Below, in pieces: positions 30,340 through 41,738 of a DNA stretch of 64,000 nucleotides (position 1 is its first letter; each line of letters begins with the position of its first letter). Origin of the DNA: Spiroplasma endosymbiont of Dioctria linearis (GTDB taxonomy: Bacteria > Bacillota_I > Bacilli_A > Mycoplasmatales > Mycoplasmataceae); NCBI RefSeq assembly GCF_964030865.1, contig NZ_OZ034984.1, positions 744,001-808,000 of the forward strand, given 5' to 3'. Below the pieces are notes generated by a model that searched no databases, had not been told where the DNA came from, and saw only the letters and a program-made list of their open reading frames with translations. Both the position numbers and the translations under genes were made by a program.

Positions 30340-30899
30340 TATGAACCTCTATTAAAAATGTCTTTTTCTTCTTCTATTGCTTCTTTTAGTTTTGGCAACT
30401 CATCTAAGCTATTTAAATTAAAATATTTTAGAAAATCATCTGTTACTTTATATAGCATTGGCTTACCAACATCTTGAGATTTTCCAGCCTCTTGAATTAA
30501 ATTTCTTAGTTTTAATTTGTAAAAGATTGTTTCACAATTTACACCTCTAATATCTTCAACATTAGCTCTTGAAATTGGACCTTTATAGGCAACTATAGAA
30601 AGAGTTTCAATACTTGCTGTTGAAAGTTTTGATTCAGTCTTTACATTTGCTAATTTTGTATAATATTCAGCATTTTCCTTTTTTGTAATTAATCTAAATT
30701 TATTTTTTGCAAATTTTTGAATATTTAAACCACATGACTCATCGCTCTTATATTTATCAACTAATTTATCAATTATTATTTCAATCTCATTTGTACTAGC
30801 TTCATTTAATATAAATTGCAAATCTTCAATTGTTGTTCCCTCATCACCACTAACAAATAATAAACCTTCAACTATTGCTATCTTTTTATTCTTATCCAT
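30339..30899 (-). CDS. scpB: segregation and condensation protein B
   Basis: 186 residues with two winged-helix domains. Typical blocks are IVEGLLFVSGDEGTTIEDL and the C-terminal ETLSIVAYKGPISRANVEDIRGVNCE. With ScpA and SMC it forms the condensin complex that organises the nucleoid. GAGGAGAAAATT precedes the ATG. Confidence 0.94.
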   Translation of the reverse strand: MDKNKKIAIVEGLLFVSGDEGTTIEDLQFILNEASTNEIEIIIDKLVDKYKSDESCGLNIQKFAKNKFRLITKKENAEYYTKLANVKTESKLSTASIETLSIVAYKGPISRANVEDIRGVNCETIFYKLKLRNLIQEAGKSQDVGKPMLYKVTDDFLKYFNLNSLDELPKLKEAIEEEKDIFNRGS

Positions 30900-30919
30900 A
30901 ATTTTCTCCTCTTAATAAT

Positions 30920-31660
30920 CTAATTCAAATACTTTACAATAACTTCATCACCATTTTGAGAAAGCGTTATAAATTTCTTAGCTGCTAAATCTAAGACAGC
31001 CAAGAAAGTCGCTACCATCATTCTAATTGAGAATTCTTTTAATTCAATTAATTTTGCCAAATCAATTTCATCAATATTATTATTTTTTAAAAATGCCTTG
31101 ATTTCTTCTGCTACTTCTTCAGGAGAAACATCAGCTCTATTAATTGTATTAACTTCCATTCTTTGGAATTTATTTTTCTCAATTGCTTTTAAGAATATAT
31201 TTGAGAATTTTTCTATATCAATATTATTTTGAGCTAAAGGTAATTCATCATCATCAATTTTAGATATCTTTATTATACTTTTTGCTTTACTAAAAGTCTT
31301 TAAAAAATCTTCTTGTTTAGTTTTAAAGAAATTTGTTACTTCTTTAATTTTGTGATATTCCATTAATCTACGTATTAAATCATCTCGTTCTTGATCTTCA
31401 TAATTTGAATCAACTTCAACTTCTTCTTTTGGAATTAATAACTTTGATTTCAATTCTATAAGGTATGCAGCCATAACCAAATATTCACTTGCAATTTCAA
31501 TATCTAGTAACTCATATTCTTTAATATAACTTATATACTGTGAAGAAAGTTCAATTAAATTAATGTCCATAATATTCATTTCTTTTTCTTTTATTAAATG
31601 AAGTAGTAAGTCCAGTGGTCCATTAAAATTATTTAGTTGTATTTCATTTCAATTATTCAT
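30920..31660 (-). CDS. scpA: segregation and condensation protein A
   Basis: 246 residues. The N-terminus LNNFNGPLDLLLHLIKEKEMNIMDINLIEL is the kleisin SMC-binding signature; SEYLVMAAYLIELKSKLLIP follows, and the C-terminal winged helix is FSIRMMVATFLAVLDLAAKKFITLSQ. The true start ATG 31660 is reached through a TGA Trp (MNNWNEIQ), with GAGGT upstream. It bridges the SMC heads together with ScpB. Confidence 0.94.
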
Positions 31661-31680
31661 AATGTACCTCTTAAATTAAA

Positions 31681-32526
31681 CTATTTTTCCACTCTTAATG
31701 AATCTAATGTTTCTTTGATTTGCTCGTTTGATTGTAAGTATTTATTTAACGCTAGCATTATTCTACCAATTATTATGAATAATAACTCTAATGAAAAACA
31801 AATATTATATTTATATGCTGGATCAACAAAATCATGTTCAATGGAATTTCTTAACCTTCTAATATAATGTCAAGCTTTAGAATAAGTTACTCTTTCAATA
31901 ACATCTGATAGTTGTTGGAAATCGAAAGCGCTTTTTGATAAAAAAGAAATATTTGGCAAAAAATCATTGGAGAATCTTAATGACTCACTAGAGTATTTTG
32001 TAGGTTCTTTTTTACAATACTTATCGTTTAAATGCTTTGCAATATAAGTTAATTTATCAAATATTGTGTAAAGATATTTAAAACTTTCATTTTGCTGATG
32101 AAATTCAACTGAACTTACACTATACAACTCTTTAAAATTTTTTAGTGCATCATATTCTTTTGATTTTTCTAAGAGATATTTAAAGATACTTTTTATTTCT
32201 ACAAAAATTGAGAAATTGAAAGTTCTTTCTTCACTATAAATTGTTTTTTCAATTGCTTTTTTTACATTGCTTGTATAATTGTGAACATTTTCAGTACTTA
32301 ATTTAATTCCACTTTCTTTTTTAAAAGTAATATCTAAATATCTGGCACTATTATCACAATATTCAACTAGTTTTTCAATAATTGCATCATTTTTAAAAAA
32401 AGTCTCATCAATGTAGTTTTGAATAATATCACTATATTTATTAAACTCTATTAAAGATTCATATTCTTTAGAGGCAAGTGATTTATTGATTTTAACTATA
32501 TCTTTTAATGTAGTTTTCTCTAACAT
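31681..32526 (-). CDS. HEPN-like alpha-helical protein, unknown function
   Basis: 281 residues, mostly alpha-helical and without membrane segments or signal. Near the C-terminus RRLRNSIEHDF contains an R-N-x3-H (R226 to H231) motif of the Rx4-6H type that forms the active site of HEPN ribonucleases; this resembles the Cthe_2314-type HEPN group, as far as I can tell by eye. It ends 21 bases before scpA and may share its promoter. No MNT-type antitoxin gene is adjacent. AAGGGG precedes the ATG. Nuclease activity is inference. Confidence 0.55.
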
Positions 32527-32652
32527 AATTTTTACCCCTTACTATATTAATTATACATAAAAAAAATTTTATAACCCATTATGTGTACTAAAATTTAGTT
32601 TATAAAAGAGTGTATAATATTTTAGTAAAGAGAAGACAATTTGGAGAAATTT

Positions 32653-33726
32653 ATGATAAATAGAATTAATACACGAAAAGTTATAGTTGGCAATATTGAA
32701 ATTGGAGGAAATAACAATGTTGTTATTCAATCAATGACAACTTCAAAAACTCACAATGTTAAGGAAACTCTAGAACAAATAAATTCACTTTATAAAGAGG
32801 GATGTCAAATTGTTCGTGTTGCAGTATTAGGTATTGATGATGCTAATGCACTTAAACAAATTGTAGATAACTCCCCTGTCCCTATAGTTGCAGATATCCA
32901 TTTTAATTATAAATTTGCCTTAATTGCAGCAGATGCTGGTTGCGCTAAAATAAGAATAAATCCAGGAAATATTGGAATTGAAGAAAATACAATTGCAGTT
33001 GTTGAAAAATGCAAAGAGAAAAAAATACCAATAAGAATTGGAGTAAATTCAGGTAGCTTACCAAAAAAAATGGTTGCTCAATATGGTTGAACAGCAAAAG
33101 CAATGGTGGAATCTCTTAGAGAACATATTGAGATATTAGAAAAGTATAATTTTAAAGATATTATTTACTCTTTAAAGGCAACCGATCCTTTAATGGCAAT
33201 TGAAGCCTATGAACTTGCTAGTGAAAATTGAGATTATCCTGCACATTTAGGAATTACCGAAGCTGGTAGTTTATTAAATGGAGCAATAAAATCAAGTTTT
33301 GGTCTGGGTTATCTTCTTCAAAGAGGAATTGGAAATACTATAAGAATTAGTTTAAGTGAAGACCCTGTTGAAGAAATTAAAGTGGCAAAAAGATTATTAA
33401 ACTCACTAGGTCTATTTAAAAATATGGTTGAGGTAATTGCTTGTCCAACTTGTGGAAGATTAGAGTTTGCTCTAAGAGAAGTTGTTAAGGAAGTTGAGGA
33501 ATTTGTAGAGGAACTGCGATTCCCTTTAAAAGTAGCAATACTTGGTTGTGTTGTTAATGGCCCAGGTGAAGCAAGTCAAGCAGATATTGGAATAGCTGGT
33601 GGAAATAAAGGTGGTATTATTTTTAAAAAGGGAAAAATTTTTAAAACTGTTCAACAAGATATGTTAGTTCCAGAATTAAAAGAATTAATATTAGAATATT
33701 ATGAGGAATGAAAAAAGATGCAATAG
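32653..33726 (+). CDS. ispG: 4-hydroxy-3-methylbut-2-enyl diphosphate synthase IspG (GcpE)
   Basis: 357 residues. Blocks include [54 protein letters not shown] and HLGITEAG. The iron-sulfur cysteines are in VIACPTCGR and [12 protein letters not shown]. It makes HMBPP in the MEP pathway. The ATG 32653 with TTTGGAG upstream is preferred to a TTG at 32641. The last codons run through TGA (EEWKKMQ) into the terminator hairpin. A TATAAT at 32613 may be its -10. Other MEP genes are not in this window. Confidence 0.95.
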
Positions 33727-33740
33727 CATCTTTTTTAAAA
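33711..33740. terminator. bidirectional terminator at the ispG 3' end
   Basis: AAAAAGATGC-AATA-GCATCTTTTTT; the stem includes the ispG stop codon and the A and T runs allow use from both sides. Confidence 0.85.
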
Positions 33741-34562
33741 TTCAATTTGTAATAAAAAATTCCTTTCTTGATTAGATTCTAAATTTAAAACTTCTGGCTT
33801 ATCTTTTAACTCCTTAGATATCTTATTTTTCATATCAGGTAATCCATTTCAATGTTCAATACAAATAAAATCACAATCATTATTTTCTCTTCATAATACT
33901 AAATCTTTAAAATCATTAGTTTTAATTTTAAATTCTATTTCTCCATTATTTAAAATAATATCTTCATTATAATAATTATCAGTTATATATGATTTACTAT
34001 TATTAAAGTCTAAACTTTTATGTGTGATTTCTTTAATTTCAATATCCTTATTTAAACTTACAATAAGTCCTTTTTCAAATTTATCTGAAAATAAGATTGG
34101 CTTATCAAATCTTAAATTTGCTTTATTGAAAAACTTAAAGCCAGGATGATGTCCAAGTGAGAAAAACATAGTTTCATGCTCTAGATTTTTTACAATTATG
34201 TTTAAAAATAAATTATTCTTTATTAAATATAATTCAATTATAATTTTAAATTTAAATGGGTATATATGATAAAAATCATTATTTGAAATATATTCTATAA
34301 TCACCCTACTTTTGCTCTGCTCAGTAACTTTTCAGTTTCTTATTTCTCTAAAAAAGCCATGTCTTTCAAGTTTTAAAGGTTTGCCGTTATGTTCTAAATT
34401 ACCGCTTAAATTACCACAAATAGGAAATAAAATTGGTCAATTTTTCTTTCATTCTGAACTTTTTTGATATATTATTTCCACATTAGATTTCTTAACACTT
34501 TTTATTTCAAAAGGATTAATTTCAAAAATAACCTCAATTTCATCATTAAAAATTTTATTCAT
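33735..34562 (-). CDS. galactose mutarotase-like (aldose 1-epimerase family) protein
   Basis: 275 residues. Family-like blocks are PILFPICGNLSG, ERHGFFREIRNW and FFSLGHHPGFKFF, where the His pair matches the catalytic region of aldose 1-epimerases, and a late WRENNDCDFICIEHWNGLPD. It probably interconverts anomers of a hexose or hexose phosphate. It overlaps the upstream membrane-protein gene by 8 bases. The nearest good Shine-Dalgarno (GGAGGA) is rather far from the ATG. Confidence 0.8.
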
Positions 34563-36066
34563 AATCTTGATTAATATCCTCCTCTATAGCTTTTAAGTTC
34601 AATTTTGTTTTTGTTTTTGCAATAACTCTTTTTTTAATTAACATTTTTAAATTTTTTGTAGCAGAATTATACTTATTATAATCTGCAAATATTTTATTAC
34701 TCATAAAGTAAAATATTAATATTGAAACAAGCACAATTACACAAGCAATTGACATTATTAATGTTGAGAAGTTATCAAAGGTTCTTAAAAATTTTTCAAT
34801 TTCTTCACTTGTTGAAGTCTCTTTAAAAATAAACAATTGATCTAAATTAGAAAAATTTTTAAAAATACCTACTTTTAAACTAGATAAACTATTTTGTGTC
34901 ACTTCAACAATAAAATATCCAAGAAACATTGAACTTCCATAAAAACCTGTAACTGGATTTTTTTTAGCTCTATAATTTCAAAATACACAAGCTGAAAATA
35001 ATGAGTAAATAATTTGGTTAAAGCAAATCCCAGTAAGTATATTTAATAATATAAATATAAATGGATTAGAAATAAATGCCATTATTGTATATGCTGAAAA
35101 CAAAATAAATAGATTAATATAGATTAAATATTTTTGTTCTATTATTTTTCTTAAAACTTTATAACTTAATACGGATGCTAATATTGTTGGAATTAAATAA
35201 ATAAATTCATTAATTCTTAATCAGGTCAAAACATTCTCATCATTTAAATTTAAATTAGTTAAATTTAAAGCAATATATAACTTTATAAATAATGAGTTAT
35301 TTATTGCACTAGTCAAAGTTAATAGAAAAGCCAATGTGTAAATAATAAAAAAAGTAAAATTATTCTTCTTTGGTAAATGTTCTAAAACTTCATTATCAAA
35401 CACTTGAACTAGGTTTTTATTTTCTTTAATGATAAAGCTAAGTACAAAAGCTGTAAGTAACATCGATATCAAGAATAAATTAAATAAAATTGTACTTACA
35501 TTGTTATTAGCAACCATATTTACATTATTAAAATAAATTCCTAAAGAAGATGAAAAAGAAATAAATATAAATGTAATTCAAACTGAAGGCATAATATATA
35601 TTCTAAAAAAGCTTTGCTCATTTAAAAATAGAGTAAATAATGTTGAGCTTGCTAAACAAAATGAAAGCATAATTGATACAATGATTAACATTCATAATGG
35701 CAAATTTAGAAAACTTATTAATGCTAAAACTAAAATTAGTAAAATATTACTTATTTGAATTCAAATTTTCCTATTTTGCATGATTCCCGTAGTAAAAGTC
35801 GCAATTGGCTTTAGAATAATTAAAAATAAAAAAGTTGAAAAAATACTAGCTAAAATAAAATTTGTCGAACTAATATTTTGTTGTAAACTTATCTGATTTT
35901 TTATTTCAATACCTGCATATCCAGCTGCTACTCAAAATAAAATAATTTGAATTAATCATAAATAAGTAGTCCTTTGTAATTTTTCTTTTTTGCACAAAAA
36001 TACCATTGAAATAGCACAAATTATAAAAAGTATTGGAAATAGAATTATTATATCTCAGTGTTTCAT
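34555..36066 (-). CDS. polytopic membrane protein, MFS-like
   Basis: 503 residues, about 12 hydrophobic segments spread along the chain with a charged C-terminal tail (KKRVIAKTKTKLNLKAIEEDINQ). The size and even spacing are those of a major-facilitator-type transporter, but I see no diagnostic MFS loop motif. Start ATG 36066 (MKHWDIII) has GAGGTGC upstream. It overlaps the mutarotase-like gene, which hints at sugar traffic; this is weak. Many Trp are TGA. Confidence 0.6.
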
Positions 36067-36102
36067 TTTGCACCTCAAATTATATTTTATTACAAATTAA
36101 AA

Positions 36103-36133
36103 CTAAAAGGTCATTTAAATGACCTTTTAGTGT
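36103..36133 (-). terminator. terminator at the end of the Asn-rich membrane protein gene
   Basis: AAAAGGTCATTTAAATGACCTTTT is a perfect palindromic hairpin that includes the stop codon region. Confidence 0.75.
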
Positions 36134-37716
36134 GAAATTTTTTGATGATTTTGTACTTTTTCAGAAACTACTGGGTTCATTTGTTGCTGATTAATTTTTT
36201 TAATATCTTTTTTAATTTTTTTAATTTCATTATGAACTTTAATTAAGTAGACACTTGATTCATTATTATAATTTTGAATTGAGTCAATTATTTCAACCCT
36301 ATTCTCAAGTTGAAAATTATAAAATGCAATCTTTTTATATTGTTTATCACTAATTATTATTAAATAGAAAACTAGGTAAATTAAGAAAACTAATGTTGTT
36401 AATATAAATGCTGTCATAAAAATAACATCTATTGCATTATTAAAATTAAAAGTAAATATTACACTTAGATTTAATGTTTTGTTTTGAACTCAGTAAACTG
36501 AACTTTTAATAAATAGTCCAATGATTGGCGTAATTAGCATAGTTAATAATAAAATTATTAACCATAAACTCATTAATTTGAATTTTTTATAAATTTTAGA
36601 GTTTTTTAAAGCATCCTGATTAAAATTTCTGTTAACTCCAAATAAAGTATTTGTATTATTAACATTATCCCTATATTTTTCATTTAAACTATCTTGAAAA
36701 TTTTGTTGCTTATTGAAGTTTTCAAACAATTTTCTAGTATTCAAAGGTCCAGTTTCCAAAGTATCAAAATGTTTTTCATCAAACTCCTTATTTGAGTTAT
36801 TTGCAAACTTATTAAGCTCAATTTCTTTTTCAATTACTTTATGATCTAATGACTCAGTAAAATCATTTTTAAATAAGTTTGTATTATTGTTATTTTCAAC
36901 TTGAGTAATCTCTTTAATTAAATCAGAATTTAGTTCTTTTAATAAATGAGAATTTCTTTCATTTGAAGGATTAGATTCTAATTCCTTTATTAAATAATTT
37001 TTAAATTTATCATTTTGATTAAAATTTGTTTCATCATTTGATGAACTCTCTTTTAATTTTCTCTTCTCATACTCTATTTCATGCTTTTTAAAATCTTTAA
37101 TTTCTTGTATTCTATTAATTTCAGATTGTTTTTTTTCTTGTTGTAATTTTCTTGTAGGAATTATTTCAGTAGTTTTAGTGGCTACTTCTCCAACCAACTT
37201 CAAATCACTAAAAGTCTCACTTATTGGTGAAATATTTTCTAATGAAGATTTTCTCCTTGGTGTCAAGTGAATTTTTGTTTCAGGAGTTTGAAAGTTTTCA
37301 ACTAATGTAGATGATGTGTTAGATTTTTCAAATATATTTACTGTTTCGTCATTTTCAAAATCTTCATTTTCAAAATTATCAAAAATAACATCATCTAATG
37401 TAAAAGTATTTTCTCCAGTTAAATCAAACAAACTAACATCTTCAGTTTCTTGTGTTATACCAATTTCTGAAAATAAAGATTCAATATAACTAGTATCAGT
37501 AATTTGATTTTCAGTTACCTCTTTTTGTACTTCTTTTCTTGGTCTTAACTCAATTTGTTGAACTTCTTGAGAATTAACTGTTACTATCTGTTGATCTATT
37601 AGGTTTTTTAATTTCAAAAATTTAATGAAACTAGAATTAATCTGTCTTTCAATTATTTCTAATATTACATAATTTTGGCGATTATATGATACAACCATCC
37701 CTATACTAAATCCCAT
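36127..37716 (-). CDS. large Asn/Glu-rich membrane protein, unknown function
   Basis: 529 residues once a TGA Trp at 36490-36492 is read through. A folded-looking N-terminus of about 60 residues (MGFSIGMVVSYNRQNYVILEII) is followed by some 320 low-complexity residues rich in Asn, Glu, Lys and Thr, probably disordered. Then come two membrane helices (about 382-405 and 434-455) and a short basic coiled tail. No signal peptide, so the long region may be cytosolic. ATG 37716 has AGAGGT upstream. I recognise no family. Confidence 0.7.
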
Positions 37717-37835
37717 AAGATACACCTCTAATATTTAGTATATATATAAATAAATGTTTTACAACCTTGCTTGAGGGACTTTTATAAGGTATCTTTTAAG
37801 TTGAATTAGAATCAAATATTAGATAAACAAAAATA

Positions 37836-37860
37836 AAAAAAGCATAAGCTTTTTAATAAA
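37836..37860 (-). terminator. terminator of the pyrH-frr operon
   Basis: AAAAAAAGC-AT-AAGCTTTTT-type hairpin with a T-run on the minus strand, right after frr. Confidence 0.65.
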
Positions 37861-37862
37861 TA

Positions 37863-38411
37863 CTAAATTTTCATTAAATCATTTTCTTTATCTTTTGCCA
37901 TTTTATCAAGCATATCAATAAATTTATCAGTATTTTTTTGAATTTGATTTTCCAAATCTTTTTTTACATCTTCTGGATATGAACTATCTTTTTTAATTTT
38001 ATCATTTGCATCTCTTCTTGCATTTCTAATTCTAACTTTAAAACTCTCAAGCTCTTTTAACATTTTTTTAACTAAGTCTTTTCTGATTTCTTCAGTTAGT
38101 GCTGGTATATTAATTCTTACTAAATCAGCTTCTGCAATTGGATTTAATCCCAAATCAGCCTTATTTATTCCTGCTACAACTGCAGCTACCTGACCTTTAT
38201 CATAAGGCTTAATAACTAACTGTTGAGGCTCAGGAGAAGATACTTGTGAAGTTTGATTTAATGGTGTTGGAGTTCCATAGAAATCAACAATAACACTATT
38301 TAGCATATTTGCGTTAGCTCTTCCTGTTCTAATTTTCAATAAGTATTCTTTAAAACTTTCTATTGTCTCTTCCATACTCATTTCAGTGATATCAATTATT
38401 TCATGTGACAT
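37863..38411 (-). CDS. frr: ribosome recycling factor
   Basis: 182 residues, typical length 185. It has [55 protein letters not shown] and [15 protein letters not shown]. With EF-G it splits the post-termination ribosome. It follows pyrH by 19 bases; the pyrH-frr pair is nearly universal in bacteria. Confidence 0.96.
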   Translation of the reverse strand: MSHEIIDITEMSMEETIESFKEYLLKIRTGRANANMLNSVIVDFYGTPTPLNQTSQVSSPEPQQLVIKPYDKGQVAAVVAGINKADLGLNPIAEADLVRINIPALTEEIRKDLVKKMLKELESFKVRIRNARRDANDKIKKDSSYPEDVKKDLENQIQKNTDKFIDMLDKMAKDKENDLMKI

Positions 38412-38430
38412 TTTAAAAATCCTCTCTTAT

Positions 38431-39144
38431 TTATTTAATTACAGTGCTTTCTAATTCACCGTGTGCAATTTTGATAATGTTGTCTGCACCATTCATATCA
38501 AAGACAACAATTTCCAATTTACCATCTCTTGATAATGCTGCAGCTGTTGAGTCCATAACTTGTAAATTTCCTGCAACTAAATCATTGTGTGTTAATTTTT
38601 TTAAAAACTTTGCCTGAGAATTAGTATTTGGATCAGAATCATAAACTCCTTTAGTTCCATTTTTAGCCATTAATAAAGCATCGGCTTTAATTTCAATTGC
38701 TCTAATACTTGCTCCAGTATCTGTTGTGAAGTAACTATAACCAGTTCCACCAGCAAATATTGTTACATAACCTTCATCAAGTTTTTCTCTTGCATTTCTA
38801 TAGTTATATGAACTTGTTACAGTTTTAATTTCCAAAGATGAATAAACTTTTACTTTATCAAATCCTAATTTTCTTAATGTAGCTTCAAATGCCAATGCAT
38901 TCATAATTGTTGCTAACATTCCCATATAATCTGCTTCAATTCTAAATAATTCAAGAGTATCTGCTAATTTTCCTCTTCAAATATTTCCCCCACCAATTAC
39001 AATTCCAATTTGCAAACCTTGCTTAGTTAATTCAATTACTTGTTTTGCAACAGCATCTAGTCTTTCCTTATCATAAATGTCTCCATTTCCTTTTAAGGCT
39101 TCTCCAGATATTTTCAATAGAACTCTTTTAAATTTTAGTGCCAT
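38431..39144 (-). CDS. pyrH: UMP kinase
   Basis: 237 residues of the hexameric bacterial type. Blocks: RVLLKISGEALKG, IVIGGGNIWRGK (Trp is TGA), DYMGMLATIMNALA, FAGGTGYSYFTTDTGASIRAIEI and DGKLEIVVFDMNG. It makes UDP from UMP. The start MALKFKR at 39144 has GAGGT upstream; an earlier in-frame ATG at 39180 lies in the preceding terminator. Confidence 0.96.
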
Positions 39145-39171
39145 ACTTACCTCGCTAGATAGATTATAACA

Positions 39172-39212
39172 AAAACCCATATTTTTTTAATAAAAATATG
39201 GGTTTTTTGCAA
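39172..39212 (-). terminator. terminator of the permease-hydrolase unit
   Basis: AAAACCCATATTTTT pairs with AAAAATATGGGTTTT, one of the longest stems in the window, followed by T6 or A-rich flanks. Confidence 0.85.
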
Positions 39213-39228
39213 TTTAATATTTATATTA

Positions 39229-40605
39229 TTAAATCTCCTTATTATCAACAACTTCTTTTTTTACTTGCTTTTCTTGTAAATAGAATTTTAAAAAACCTAT
39301 TGGAACAATTAAAATAACTAACAATATAACTAAAATAGGTTTTCAAATATCTGCCATTTTTGTTGTACTTAACATTAACATCATTGAACCTCCAAGTGTT
39401 AATAGACAAGTTAAATATGCAAAAGTAACAAATATTCAAAATAATCAATTTTTATAAATTTTCTTATAAGTAGGTTCTTTTAATCTTAAGTAAATTACAT
39501 TAGTTGTCATTAATATTTTTAATGCACTTACTGCTAATGAAAAATACGCTAATAACTCAATAATTTGATTAAAAATTATATACAATATAGCACAGCCAAT
39601 TAGAAGTAACATAGCCATATATGGTTGATTTGATCATTTAGAAGTTTTTAAAAAAGGTTTAGATAAATCTTTTTCTTCTGCCATCTTGTATATCAGTCTT
39701 GTTTGATATAACAAAAATGCATTAATTGAACCAATAAATAGTAAAATTGCTAAAACATTAAAAGTTATTTTTGATCAATAAGGTAATTTAGAAAAAGCCA
39801 ATAATCCTTGATTACCATTTGCCATTTCATCACCTGATGACGCTAATGATAACAGAGCAATTCCATATATTAAATAAATTGTAATAACAATTATCACACC
39901 AGAAATGATTACTCTTGGTGTAGTTTTTTCTGCATTTTTAATTTCTCCTGCCACATAAGTTGGTACTTCTGTACCAGAATAGGAAAACATAGTCATTGTA
40001 ATTGCTGGAATTAATAAGGAAGATGAAATATATGCTTGACCTAGACCTTGATTCATTTCCTTATTACTTAAAAGCCCATTAGTTGAACCATAAACTAGAG
40101 CTAATATCATTACAAATAATATAGGTAAAGCTTTAATTACTAAAAATATTATTTGACTTACTTGACTACTATTTTTTAAAAATATTTGAGTTCCCCCAAT
40201 TAATAACAAAATTAAAATTGATATACTCTTTAATAAATAAATATTATCAGATTTTGCCATACTCATAATAATTGTAGATAAAGCTAAACAACTACTTGCT
40301 ATTGCAGTTGCTGATACAAATAATGTTAAAACTCAACCAAATCAGAAACTCATAACTTTTCAGTTTGCTTTTCTTAATCAACTATAAGTAGTTCCATTTT
40401 CTTGAAAAGAAATTGCAGGTTCTACCATTAAAAATGTTTCAGGAAGAATTATTATTCCCCCAATAATTCAAGCTAATATCATAAGCAATGGATTATTACC
40501 AACCATCATAAAAACTTGATTGAAAGTAACAAGTAAGCTTGAACCAATTGTTGCTGTTAGTGTCAAAGCTAACACAGTTCAAAAACCCATTTTTCTATTT
40601 TTCAT
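39229..40605 (-). CDS. APC-family amino acid permease
   Basis: 458 residues with about 12 membrane segments. The N-terminal MGFWTVLALTLTATIGSSLLVTF and the later SYSGTEVPTYVAGEIKNAEKTTPRVI (helix 6 and the following loop) are characteristic of APC transporters. It probably imports an amino acid; specificity is unknown. It overlaps the hydrolase gene upstream by 11 bases. Several TGA tryptophans. Confidence 0.88.
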
Positions 40606-41626
40606 TTTTTATTCTCTCGCTTTCCTGTGAAAACTCTAAAGTTCTATTAATGTACTCTTCATTATAATCTGCAATTACATTTACATGTTCAGAACCTTCT
40701 GGTGTTCATAATATACTTCTTTTATTTTTTTCTAAAGAGATTTTTTTATTATACATATCTAAACTCATTTCATAAGGAATAAATGTATCGCCAATAGCAT
40801 GTATAAAAAATATTGGTACTTCCTTATTAAATTTCATATTTTTAATTAAATTGTAACTACTTTGATTAGTCTTTGTAATTTTACTAAACTTCTTAGTATA
40901 ATTTAAACCATTAAATCATCAGGCTTTTTTAAAAAAATTATTTTGAATATAATAACGATACTGATATTTAATTTTATTAAAACCACAGTCGGCAACTACT
41001 CAACTTATTTCATTTTTAAAAAGACCTTTTTGAGAATATAAAATAGAAGTTGAAGCGCCCATGCTATTACCGATTAAACCAATATTTTTAACATTATTGT
41101 TAATCTTCAAATCACTTATAATTTCATCTATCATTTCAATACTTGAATAGCCAATATCAGTATATTTGCCATAACTCTCTCCATGTGCAAATGCATCAAA
41201 AGACAAGATATTATATCCCTTTTTAAAATAGTGATAAACAAGTCTTAACGCTAAATATTTATCTTCAGTTCAACCATGTAAAGCAATTACTCAATTATCG
41301 CTTTTCTTGTTTATAACTTTAATACAACTTATATCTCCCTTTTTGGTTTCCAACTTATACTCTTTAATATCACTATTTTTAAATGATTCCTCTTTTAAAC
41401 TCATTTTTTTTAAATCTCAATAGTGATAATCTAAACAATTTAATTTGCTTGTAATATTTGGATATTGACCAATATTTCTCTCTTTTTCAGATCTTGGATA
41501 TGTATAACAAAAATCCCTATATATTTTAAAGTCTCTTTTTGATTTTATTAAAATTAAAGGAATTAAAATAGTTGTAAGTATAATTCTTGAAAAATTATAC
41601 TTATATTTTTTTATATTTTTGGACAT
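40595..41626 (-). CDS. alpha/beta hydrolase with N-terminal membrane anchor
   Basis: 343 residues. An N-terminal basic segment and hydrophobic helix (about 13-27, RIILTTILIPLILI) suggest membrane attachment. The fold's landmarks are WVIALHGWTEDK (oxyanion region), nucleophile elbow GNSMGASTS, acid in HAIGDTFIP and catalytic His in EGSEHVNV. Such proteins are serine esterases, lipases or peptidases. AGAGGAAT precedes the ATG. It overlaps the amino-acid permease gene, so a link to peptide or ester breakdown is possible but unproven. Confidence 0.87.
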
Positions 41627-41691
41627 AAACTATTCCTCTCAAAAATTTCATTTTGATTCCTACAAAAAAATTTTAAAATATATACTGCATA

Positions 41692-41727
41692 TATTTTCAT
41701 TTTTATAAAAAATGAAAATTTTTTTTA
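41692..41727 (-). terminator. terminator of the thiT-like gene
   Basis: ATTTTCATTTTT and its complement form a long AT-rich hairpin with a T-run on the minus strand. Confidence 0.65.
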
Positions 41728-41738
41728 TATTAAAAAAC

